From assembly GCA_900770515.1 (NCBI GenBank), contig CAAHDP010000224.1, forward strand, positions 1-5,367: a stretch of 5,367 bases of DNA. The letters are read 5' to 3'. This document shows positions 1-5,367 of this stretch, piece after piece; position 1 is the stretch's first letter; each line of letters starts with the position of its first letter. This stretch comes from an uncultured Prevotella sp. (GTDB taxonomy: Bacteria > Bacteroidota > Bacteroidia > Bacteroidales > Bacteroidaceae). A program made the position numbers and the translations under genes. A model generated the notes under the pieces. The model had not been told where the DNA came from. It ran no database searches and saw only the letters and a list, made by a program, of their open reading frames with translations.

Positions 1-31
1 ATCATTCTTGAACCCCTAAAAAACTGAAAAT

Positions 32-75
32 AAAGATAGCAATATTTGGTCGTTTGGCGAAATATTGCTATTTTT
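32..75. repeat. Perfect 12-bp inverted repeat overlapping the promoter (operator or terminator)
   Basis: ATAGCAATATTT at 36-47 is repeated inverted and without mismatch at 60-71, with a 12-base loop. The stem can extend outward by one G-U and three A-U pairs (32-35 with 72-75), so a T-run follows the stem in both directions, as in a bidirectional intrinsic terminator. The left arm also overlaps the -33 element and the right arm the start of the -7 element, as an operator would. A third copy of the core, AATATTGC, lies at 85-92 near the predicted transcription start. Either reading, or both, is possible. Confidence 0.6.
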
Positions 76-76
76 G
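45..76 (+). promoter_or_regulatory. Bacteroidota-type promoter for the acetyltransferase-like gene
   Basis: A TTTG at 45-48 is followed after 20 bases by TATTTTTG at 69-76. This matches the -33 (TTG) and -7 (TAnnTTTG) elements recognised by the Bacteroidota primary sigma factor, with the usual spacing. The following GCATCC also fits the common context, and transcription would start near 80-84, giving a leader of about 25-29 bases. The ATG at 109 has no Shine-Dalgarno sequence, which is normal in this phylum. The call is by consensus only; no start site has been mapped. Confidence 0.68.
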
Positions 77-108
77 CATCCTATAATATTGCAAACTAGT
101 TTGAAATC

Positions 109-1260
109 ATGTCATTAATTGAAATTAAAAAGGTCGAAAGCAAGAAGGATTTGAAGACGTTCATCGACTTCCACTACGACCTCTACGAAGGCAACGAATA
201 CGATGTGCCTAATCTTTTCAGCGACGAAATGAATACCCTGAGCAAGGATAAGAACGCTGCGTTCGAGTTCTGCGAGGCAGAGTATTATCTTGCCTATAAG
301 GATGGAAAGCTGGCAGGTCGCGTCGCTGCTATCATCAACCATAAGGCAAACAATAAGTGGGGAAAGAAATCCGTTCGCTTTGGATGGATTGACTTCATCG
401 ACGACCGTGAGGTTTCGAAGGCTCTTCTGGATGCCGTTGAGAAATATGGCCGCGAGAAAGGCATGGAGGATGTGGTAGGTCCGCTTGGATTTACCGATAT
501 GGACCCTGAGGGTATGCTCGTCTGGGGATTCGACCAGCTTGGCACCATGCCTACCATCTATAATTACGCTTACTATCCGGAGCACATCGAGGCTCTGGAG
601 GGTTTCGAGGTGGACAACAAATACGTGGAGTTCAAGATTATGGTGCCGGATGAGGTGCCTGAGAAGTACGCCAAAATTGCGATGATGATTGAGAAACGTT
701 ACAATCTGCATGTGCGCAAGCTTACCAAGAAGGATGTTTTCCAGGGCGGAATAGGTCAGAAAATCTTTGATCTCATCAACGATACCTACAAGGATCTCTA
801 TGGATATTCCGAACTCTCGCAGAAGCAGATAGACCAGCTTATCAAGTCGTATCTCGGTTTCCTCGACTTCAACCTCATCACCTGTATCGAGGATTGGACG
901 GGTGGAGAGCATAAGCTCATCGGTGTGGGAATCACCATGCCGTCGTTGGCTCATGCCCTGAGAAAGTGCCACCGTGGCAGATTGCTGCCTTTCGGCTGGT
1001 TCCACGTGCTGAGAGCCATCAAGCAGCACAAGACCAACATCGTTGACCTCCTCCTCATCGGTATTCTCCCAGAATATCGTGCCAAGGGAGCGAATGCACT
1101 TCTCTTTGCCGACCTGATTCCTTGGTACCAGAAGTACGGCATAGAATGGGGTGAAACCCAGGTTGAGCTGGAAACCAATGCCGGCGTGCAGGGACAGTGG
1201 GGAGCTTTGACCCCAGTGATGCACAAGCGCAGAAAATGCTACAAGAAGATTATCAAATAG
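109..1260 (+). CDS. GNAT-fold acetyltransferase-like protein, substrate unknown (383 aa)
   Basis: This is a cytoplasmic protein of a family widespread in Bacteroidota, usually annotated as hypothetical or N-acetyltransferase and resembling E. coli YghO; family assignment is from memory. The start at 109 fits the family N-terminus (MSLIEIKKVES), follows the predicted leader directly, and no other start is needed. Seen in the sequence: an N-terminal half with a conserved block at residues 123-141 (GPLGFTDMDPEGMLVWGFD), a middle helical stretch (about 180-250), and a C-terminal GNAT-like core. In that core, GILPEYRAKGANALLFADL (318-336) looks like acetyl-CoA-binding motif A, with R324, K326 and G327 in the loop that holds the pyrophosphate, and residues 353-380 (ELETN, VQGQW, HKRRKCYKK) form the conserved end. 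No signal peptide or membrane segment is evident. Acetyl-CoA binding is likely; the acceptor substrate cannot be named. The last five codons and stop lie inside a tandem repeat. Confidence 0.85.
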   Translation: MSLIEIKKVESKKDLKTFIDFHYDLYEGNEYDVPNLFSDEMNTLSKDKNAAFEFCEAEYYLAYKDGKLAGRVAAIINHKANNKWGKKSVRFGWIDFIDDREVSKALLDAVEKYGREKGMEDVVGPLGFTDMDPEGMLVWGFDQLGTMPTIYNYAYYPEHIEALEGFEVDNKYVEFKIMVPDEVPEKYAKIAMMIEKRYNLHVRKLTKKDVFQGGIGQKIFDLINDTYKDLYGYSELSQKQIDQLIKSYLGFLDFNLITCIEDWTGGEHKLIGVGITMPSLAHALRKCHRGRLLPFGWFHVLRAIKQHKTNIVDLLLIGILPEYRAKGANALLFADLIPWYQKYGIEWGETQVELETNAGVQGQWGALTPVMHKRRKCYKKIIK

Positions 1261-1311
1261 TAATCAAGAAGATTATCAAATAGTAATCAAGAAGATTATT
1301 GAATAGTAATC
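1243..1311 (+). repeat. 23-bp tandem repeat, three copies, spanning a stop codon
   Basis: Copy 1 (1243-1265) contains the last codons KKIIK, the TAG stop and five following bases. Copy 2 (1266-1288) is identical, and copy 3 (1289-1311) differs at two adjacent positions (CA to TG). A decayed fourth unit may continue from 1312. Every unit carries TAGTAA, and the first unit already ends the reading frame, so changes in copy number would leave the protein unchanged. It looks like a local tandem duplication of the gene's 3' end by slippage; no function is implied. Confidence 0.92.
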
Positions 1312-1331
1312 AATAAGATAATTAAACAAAC

Positions 1332-1392
1332 AAGGAGTCAAGGAGTTAGGGAGTTAAGACAGATGGTTTTGAATCATAGCTCCTTAACTCCT
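1332..1392 (+). repeat. Octamer array and 16-bp hairpin in the parE leader
   Basis: Three 8-base units (AAGGAGTC, AAGGAGTT, AGGGAGTT) run from 1332 to 1355. The last two pair with 1377-1392 (TAGCTCCTTAACTCCT): 1341-1356 forms 16 pairs with that arm, 14 Watson-Crick and two G-U, around a 20-base loop. An alternative register pairs GGAGTTAAG (1350-1358) with CTTAACTCC (1383-1391) perfectly. No proper T-run follows directly (TTTT only at 1399-1402), so a classical terminator is not convincing. It may be a dispersed intergenic repeat, a regulatory structure for parE, or both. Confidence 0.75.
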
Positions 1393-1415
1393 CCTAAATT
1401 TTATAACTAGGAGGA
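1389..1415 (+). promoter_or_regulatory. Strong Shine-Dalgarno site for parE inside a potential sequestering hairpin
   Basis: AGGAGG at 1409-1414 lies five bases before the ATG at 1420, an almost ideal ribosome binding site and unusual for Bacteroidota; it supports this start codon. TAGGAGGA (1408-1415) is perfectly complementary to TCCTCCTA (1389-1396), with an 11-base A/T-rich loop. This hairpin would hide the site. Its left arm shares 1389-1392 with the larger upstream hairpin, so the two structures compete. The pairing is seen in the sequence; a regulatory role is inferred. Confidence 0.6.
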
Positions 1416-1419
1416 TTCT

Positions 1420-3411
1420 ATGTCAGAAGATAATAACGAATTGAATGCCCCGCAGGAGCAGCAACAGCAGGAGCAGCAGCCGGTGGCTTATACCGACGAC
1501 AACATCCGACATCTGAGCGATATGGAGCATGTGCGAACCCGTCCGGGTATGTACATCGGTCGTTTGGGCGACGGTAACTTGCCGGAGGATGGTATTTATG
1601 TGCTCCTGAAGGAGGTGGTGGATAACTCCATCGACGAATTCAAGATGAACGCCGGTTCCCGCATCGAAATCGACATCGAAGACCATCTGCGTGTCAGCGT
1701 GCGCGACTACGGCCGAGGCATTCCGCAGGGAAAGCTCGTTGAGGCGGTGAGCGTGCTGAACACCGGAGGTAAGTATGATAGCAAGGCGTTCAAGAAGAGT
1801 GTGGGCTTGAACGGAGTGGGTGTGAAGGCGGTGAACGCCCTCAGCTCTCATTTCGAGGTGAAGTCGTTCCGTGACGGCAAGGTGCGCCATCTGAAGTTTG
1901 AGAAAGGTATTCTGCAGAGCGATGTTACCGAGGATACTGAAGATGAGAATGGTACTTTCATCTATTTTGAGCCTGATAACACCCTCTTCAAGAACTATTC
2001 CTTCCACGACGACATCGTGGAAACCATGCTCCGCAACTATACTTATCTGAACACCGGTCTTACCATCATGCACAATGGCCGCCGCATCCTCAGCCGTCAT
2101 GGTTTGAAGGATCTCCTTACGGATAATATGACCAACGAGGGCCTCTATGAGATTATCCACATGAAGGGCGAAGACATCGAGATAGCCTTTACCCATACCA
2201 ACCAGTATGGCGAGGAATACTATTCTTTCGTGAACGGTCAGCACACCACCCAGGGCGGAACCCATCAGAGTGCCTTCAAGGAGCATATAGCCAAGACCAT
2301 CAAGGAGTTCTTTGGCAAGTATGAGTATGGCGACATCAGAAACGGATTGGTGGCTGCCATCGCCCTGAACGTAGAGGAACCGGTGTTCGAAAGCCAGACG
2401 AAGATTAAGTTGGGTAGCACCACGATGACTCCGAATGGCGGCGAAACCATCAACAAGTATGTGGGCGATTTCCTGAAGAAGGAGGTGGATAACTATCTGC
2501 ATATCCACAAGGACGTGGCTGAGATTCTGGAGAATAAAATCAAGGAGAGCGAGCGTGAGCGCAAGGCGATGGCGGGCGTTACCAAACTGGCTCGTGAGCG
2601 TGCCAAGAAGGCGAACCTCCACAACCGCAAGCTGCGCGATTGCCGCATCCACTTCAGCGATGCCAAGAACGAGCTGAAGGAGGCAAGTTCCATCTTCATC
2701 ACCGAGGGTGATTCTGCCAGCGGAAGCATCACCAAGAGCCGTGACGTGAATACTCAGGCGGTGTTCTCGCTGCGAGGCAAGCCATTAAACTGCTATGGTC
2801 TGACCAAGAAGGTGGTTTACGAGAACGAGGAGTTCAACCTGCTGCAGGCTGCCCTCGATATCGAGGACGGATTGGACGGATTGAGATATAATAAGGTGAT
2901 TGTGGCTACCGATGCCGATGTAGATGGAATGCACATCCGCCTGCTCATCATCACCTTCTTCCTGCAGTTCTTCCCTGACCTCATCAAGAAGGGCCACGTG
3001 TATGTGCTTCAGACTCCATTGTTCCGAGTGCGCAACAAGCGAACCAAAATCAAGAACAAGCAGGCGGTGGCTGATGCCGATGCCAAGTTGGGCCCTAAGG
3101 AGAAGAAGGGCGACTTCATTACGCATTACTGCTACAGCGATGAGGAGCGCCAGCAGGCCATCAAGGCGCTGGGTCCTGACCCGGAAATCACCCGATTCAA
3201 GGGCTTGGGAGAGATTTCGCCAGAAGAGTTTGCCCATTTCATCGGTCCGGATATGCGATTGGAGCAGGTAACCCTGCACAAGACCGACCAGGTGCAGAAG
3301 CTCCTGGAGTACTACATGGGTAAGAATACGATGGAACGTCAGAACTTCATCATCGACAACCTGGTGATTGAAGAGGATATTCCGGAGGAAGACTCAGCAC
3401 CGCTGGATTAA
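1420..3411 (+). CDS. parE: DNA topoisomerase IV subunit B (ParE), 663 aa
   Basis: ParE is the ATPase subunit of type IIA topoisomerase IV; with ParC (not in this window) it decatenates and relaxes chromosomes in the cytoplasm. GHKL ATPase motifs are intact: TRPGMYIG (40-47), EVVDNSIDE with catalytic E65 and Mg-binding N69, RDYGRGIP with ATP-contacting D96, and the ATP lid GLNGVG (129-134), where N131 replaces the His usual in GyrB. R151 sits where E. coli GyrB has R136, the aminocoumarin contact. The transducer carries the QTK loop (326-328). The TOPRIM domain has E429 in EGDSASGS and D498, D500 and D502 in DADVDG. FKGLGE is at 593-598. The [14 protein letters not shown] and LRGKPLN text fits Bacteroidota ParE rather than GyrB, and the length is normal. 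Residues 11-21 form a Gln/Glu-rich tail before the conserved core. The start is fixed by AGGAGG five bases upstream. A GyrB paralogue role is the main alternative and is unlikely. Confidence 0.93.
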   Translation: MSEDNNELNAPQEQQQQEQQPVAYTDDNIRHLSDMEHVRTRPGMYIGRLGDGNLPEDGIYVLLKEVVDNSIDEFKMNAGSRIEIDIEDHLRVSVRDYGRGIPQGKLVEAVSVLNTGGKYDSKAFKKSVGLNGVGVKAVNALSSHFEVKSFRDGKVRHLKFEKGILQSDVTEDTEDENGTFIYFEPDNTLFKNYSFHDDIVETMLRNYTYLNTGLTIMHNGRRILSRHGLKDLLTDNMTNEGLYEIIHMKGEDIEIAFTHTNQYGEEYYSFVNGQHTTQGGTHQSAFKEHIAKTIKEFFGKYEYGDIRNGLVAAIALNVEEPVFESQTKIKLGSTTMTPNGGETINKYVGDFLKKEVDNYLHIHKDVAEILENKIKESERERKAMAGVTKLARERAKKANLHNRKLRDCRIHFSDAKNELKEASSIFITEGDSASGSITKSRDVNTQAVFSLRGKPLNCYGLTKKVVYENEEFNLLQAALDIEDGLDGLRYNKVIVATDADVDGMHIRLLIITFFLQFFPDLIKKGHVYVLQTPLFRVRNKRTKIKNKQAVADADAKLGPKEKKGDFITHYCYSDEERQQAIKALGPDPEITRFKGLGEISPEEFAHFIGPDMRLEQVTLHKTDQVQKLLEYYMGKNTMERQNFIIDNLVIEEDIPEEDSAPLD

Positions 3412-3521
3412 GTGAAGAGTGAAGAACGAAGAGTGAAGAATTCAAGTGCTTTCAAGGGGTAACCATTGAAAAAAGCGCTGTTAACTGTTAACCTGTTAAC
3501 TTTTAACTGTTACCTGTTAAC
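3408..3521 (+). repeat. Modular heptamer repeat element, copy A
   Basis: The gap after parE consists mostly of two heptamer arrays around a core. GTGAAGA occurs four times in register from 3412 to 3439 (the third as ACGAAGA). TGTTAAC and close variants occur six times from 3479 to 3521, with one extra C at 3493. Between them, AGTGCTTT (3445-3452) can pair with AAAGCGCT (3472-3479), and CAAGG (3453-3457) with CCATTG (3463-3468), giving an interrupted hairpin. The match to copy B starts at 3408, so it includes the parE stop codon. There is no T-run after the hairpin and no convincing promoter for the next gene. Confidence 0.85.
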
Positions 3522-3564
3522 TCTTGAAGGATTCTCTCTTTTCTAAACAATAAGTTCAAAGTAA

Positions 3565-5148
3565 ATGAAGAAATATCTATTTATAGCGCTCCTGGCATTC
3601 CTGGCAGTAACTTCTGCCAATGCCCAGCTGCGCATTAAGATGGGCAAGAATAGCCCGATAGAGAAGTTGGGTAGGGCAGAAATCGCCATCACCAACCTCT
3701 ATGTGGATAGTGTGGATGAGAACAAGCTCGTGGAGGATGCCATCAGAGGCATGCTCGAAAAGCTCGACCCTCATTCTTCCTACACCACAGCCAAGGAAAC
3801 CAAGGCGATGAACGAACCGCTGAACGGAAGTTTCGACGGCATCGGCGTTCAGTTTAATATGGTAGATGACTCCCTGCTCGTTATCCAGCCGGTTACCAAC
3901 GGACCATCTGAGAAGGTGGGTATCATTGCCGGCGACCGCATCGTTGCCGTAAACGATACCGCCATTTCGGGCGTGAAGATGAGCAAGGAGGAAATCATGA
4001 AGCGCCTCCGCGGTCCTAAGGGAACCACGGTGAATCTTACCATCGTGCGCCGTGGCATCAAGGATAAGCTCACCTTCAAGGTGAAGCGCGACAAGATTCC
4101 TGTAACCACGATGGATGCGGCTTACATGATTCGTCCGGGCATCGGATACATCCGATTGGGAAGCTTCGGTCTGACCAGTCATAAGGAGGTGACCATGGCG
4201 ATGGATTCGCTGAAGAAGAAGGGTATGAAAGACCTGATTTTCGACCTGGAGGATAATGGCGGCGGCTATCTTCAGACGGCGGCTCAGATAGCCAACGAGT
4301 TCCTGGAAAAGGGAGATCTCATCGTTTATACCAGCGGTCGTGCGGCTCCACGCCAGGAGTACAAGGCGCAGGCTAACGGCAGATGGCGCAAGGGCAAGGT
4401 GGTGGTGCTCACCAACGAGTTTACTGCTTCTGCCGCCGAGATTGTTTCCGGAGCTATCCAGGATCAGGACCGTGGCGTGGTGGTAGGTCGCAGAACCTTC
4501 GGCAAGGGATTGGTGCAGCGTCCGCTCACCTTCGATGATGGCAGCGAGATTCGCCTCACCATCGCCCATTATTATACGCCTAGCGGCAGATGCATCCAGA
4601 AGCCATATAAGAAAGGTGATAGATTGGATTATGCGATGGATCTCGACAAGCGATACAAGCACGGCGAGTTCACCAACCAGGACAGCATCCATCTTTCTGA
4701 CAGCTTGAAGTATTATACATTGCGCAAGCATCGTGTGGTTTATGGTGGCGGCGGAATCATGCCCGATTACTTCGTGCCGTTGGATACTACCAAGTACACC
4801 AAGATGCACCGCCAGTTGGCAGCCAAGAGCATCGTTATCAACCAGAGCCTGAAGTTCATCGATGCGCATCGCAAGGATTTGAAGAATCAGTATAAGGATT
4901 TCAATAAGTTCCTGGCAACTTACGAGGTTCCTTCTTCGCTCATCGAAGCGATTATCGCCGAGGGCAAGAAGGAGAAGATAGAGCCGAAGGATGAGGCTGA
5001 ATTGGTTCAAACGAAGAAATATCTCGCCGTGCAGCTGAAGGCACTTGTGGCAAGAGATATTTGGGATATGAGCCAGTATTTCCAGGTTTGGAACGAGACC
5101 AACGAGATAGTTCAGCGTGCCGTGAAGCTGCTGACCACAGGGAAGTAG
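3565..5148 (+). CDS. Exported S41 family C-terminal-processing serine protease with PDZ domain (527 aa)
   Basis: This is a Ctp/Tsp-type protease that would act outside the cytoplasmic membrane, probably in the periplasm. Residues 1-20 form a signal peptide (MKKYLF, hydrophobic core, cleavage after ANA before Q21), with no lipobox. LDPHSSY (67-73) precedes a PDZ domain at about 88-175 (GSFDGIGVQF, GDRIVAVND), which in this family binds substrate C-termini. The S41 domain follows: DLEDNGGGYL (227-236), the nucleophile S289 in FTASAAE (286-292), and the general base K314 in TFGKGLVQ (311-318). The 25-residue Ser-Lys spacing equals that of E. coli Prc (S452, K477), so it is predicted active. Residues from about 345 to 527 are a C-terminal extension typical of Bacteroidota members. 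There is no Shine-Dalgarno site; the ATG at 3565 is chosen because it gives a complete signal peptide. The gene lies between direct copies of the heptamer repeat. Its substrates are unknown. Confidence 0.93.
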   Translation: MKKYLFIALLAFLAVTSANAQLRIKMGKNSPIEKLGRAEIAITNLYVDSVDENKLVEDAIRGMLEKLDPHSSYTTAKETKAMNEPLNGSFDGIGVQFNMVDDSLLVIQPVTNGPSEKVGIIAGDRIVAVNDTAISGVKMSKEEIMKRLRGPKGTTVNLTIVRRGIKDKLTFKVKRDKIPVTTMDAAYMIRPGIGYIRLGSFGLTSHKEVTMAMDSLKKKGMKDLIFDLEDNGGGYLQTAAQIANEFLEKGDLIVYTSGRAAPRQEYKAQANGRWRKGKVVVLTNEFTASAAEIVSGAIQDQDRGVVVGRRTFGKGLVQRPLTFDDGSEIRLTIAHYYTPSGRCIQKPYKKGDRLDYAMDLDKRYKHGEFTNQDSIHLSDSLKYYTLRKHRVVYGGGGIMPDYFVPLDTTKYTKMHRQLAAKSIVINQSLKFIDAHRKDLKNQYKDFNKFLATYEVPSSLIEAIIAEGKKEKIEPKDEAELVQTKKYLAVQLKALVARDIWDMSQYFQVWNETNEIVQRAVKLLTTGK

Positions 5149-5154
5149 GGAAGG

Positions 5155-5232
5155 TTAAGTGAAGAGTGAAGAATTCAAGTGCTTTTCTCGTGTAACTATA
5201 GAAAAAACGGCTGTTAACTGTTAACCTGTACC
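5155..5232 (+). repeat. Modular heptamer repeat element, copy B (shorter)
   Basis: This is a second, same-orientation copy of the element at 3408-3521. It starts six bases after the protease stop codon with 19 bases identical to copy A (TTAAGTGAAGAGTGAAGAA). It has two GTGAAGA units (5159-5172) rather than four, the shared ATTCAAGTGCTTT block, a diverged middle with a retained run of six A residues, and two TGTTAAC units (5212-5225) rather than six. Similarity breaks off near 5229. The core hairpin is weaker than in copy A. Confidence 0.85.
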
Positions 5233-5255
5233 CTGCCTAGCGGTAAGCTTTAAGC

Positions 5256-5367
5256 AATACGCCCTGAAAGGGCAGAAGCTCCTAGCCCAGGGCACCGCCC
5301 TGGGTATAATGGGGATATAACGAAGTCGCCCTGTAAGGGCAAAAGCTTTCTGATACGAAGCTTTTGC
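5256..5367. repeat. REP-like GC-rich palindrome cluster, continuing past the window
   Basis: Three compact perfect hairpins occur in 80 bases: GCCCT-GAA-AGGGC (5261-5273), CCCAGGGC-ACC-GCCCTGGG (5286-5304) and GCCCT-GTA-AGGGC (5328-5340). The outer two are near-identical and flank the central one. This pattern resembles the short palindromic intergenic repeats scattered through many Bacteroidota and other genomes, some of which are linked to Y1 (RAYT/IS200-like) transposases; that link is from general knowledge and no transposase is seen here. No coding sequence is evident in 5149-5367. Confidence 0.75.
5339..5367. repeat. 10-bp terminal inverted repeat at the window edge
   Basis: GCAAAAGCTT (5339-5348) is repeated inverted and perfectly as AAGCTTTTGC (5358-5367) around a nine-base loop. 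Its left arm shares GC (5339-5340) with the preceding GCCCT-GTA-AGGGC hairpin. Because the right arm ends exactly at the last base, the stem may extend further and could include an inverted copy of that hairpin, which would make this the centre of a larger palindrome. It could also act as a terminator for a convergent gene. Confidence 0.7.

Noticed and set aside
115..1224. A 369-codon open frame on the minus strand across the acetyltransferase-like gene
   Set aside because: It is codon-aligned with the sense gene, so it stays open because the gene avoids TTA, CTA and TCA codons. The translation resembles no known protein.
1341..1402. Intrinsic terminator between the acetyltransferase-like gene and parE
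   Set aside because: The stem is strong but is not directly followed by a T-run; TTTT appears only seven bases later, and no separate promoter for parE is evident downstream of it.
1423..2652. A 409-codon minus-strand open frame across the first part of parE
   Set aside because: It shows the same codon-aligned mirror effect; the sense strand carries all the ParE motifs.
3497..3504. TAACTTTT as a -7 promoter element for the protease gene
   Set aside because: It lacks the final G and has no TTG at the proper distance upstream; it is part of the heptamer array.
3480..3521. GTTAAC palindromes as a regulator's operator array for the protease gene
   Set aside because: The units follow a simple 7-base periodicity and recur after the protease gene in copy B, where no gene start is seen, so a repeat element explains them better than an operator.
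3577..5010. A 477-codon minus-strand open frame across the protease gene
   Set aside because: Again a codon-aligned mirror frame. Three long mirror frames in a row reflect strong codon bias (few TTA, CTA, TCA), not antisense genes.
5256..5340. CRISPR array
   Set aside because: The repeats are short hairpins without regular direct repeats and unique spacers of equal length.

Overview
This 5.4-kb window reads as chromosomal DNA from a Bacteroidales bacterium, most likely Prevotella/Segatella-like. The evidence is a Bacteroidota-type -33/-7 promoter (TTTG, 20 bases, TATTTTTG), mostly Shine-Dalgarno-less starts, Bacteroidota-type ParE and S41 protease sequences, and short periodic repeats in the intergenic gaps. 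The species is inferred, not proven.

Layout, all genes on the + strand: (1) 1-108, a leader with a promoter whose elements are overlapped by a perfect 12-bp inverted repeat; (2) 109-1260, a 383-aa GNAT-fold acetyltransferase-like protein of unknown substrate; (3) 1243-1419, a gap holding a 23-bp tandem repeat that starts inside the last codons of that gene, then a strong hairpin built from GGAGT-type octamers, then an unusually strong ribosome binding site; (4) 1420-3411, parE, topoisomerase IV subunit B, complete with ATPase, transducer and TOPRIM motifs; (5) 3408-3564, a gap filled with heptamer arrays (GTGAAGA and TGTTAAC) around a hairpin core; (6) 3565-5148, an exported S41/C-terminal-processing protease with an intact Ser-Lys dyad; (7) 5155-5232, a second, shorter copy of the heptamer element; (8) 5256-5367, a GC-rich REP-like palindromic cluster that runs off the window edge.

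The three genes are ordinary core or conserved genes and do not form an evident single pathway: ParE works with ParC (not in this window) in chromosome decatenation, the S41 protease acts in the cell envelope, and the acetyltransferase-like protein is uncharacterised. The unusual content is between the genes. The parE leader can form two mutually exclusive hairpins, one of which hides the ribosome binding site, and the protease gene is bracketed by direct copies of a modular heptamer repeat. I see no CRISPR array, RNA gene, transposase or phage gene here, and no clear evidence of a new multi-gene system.
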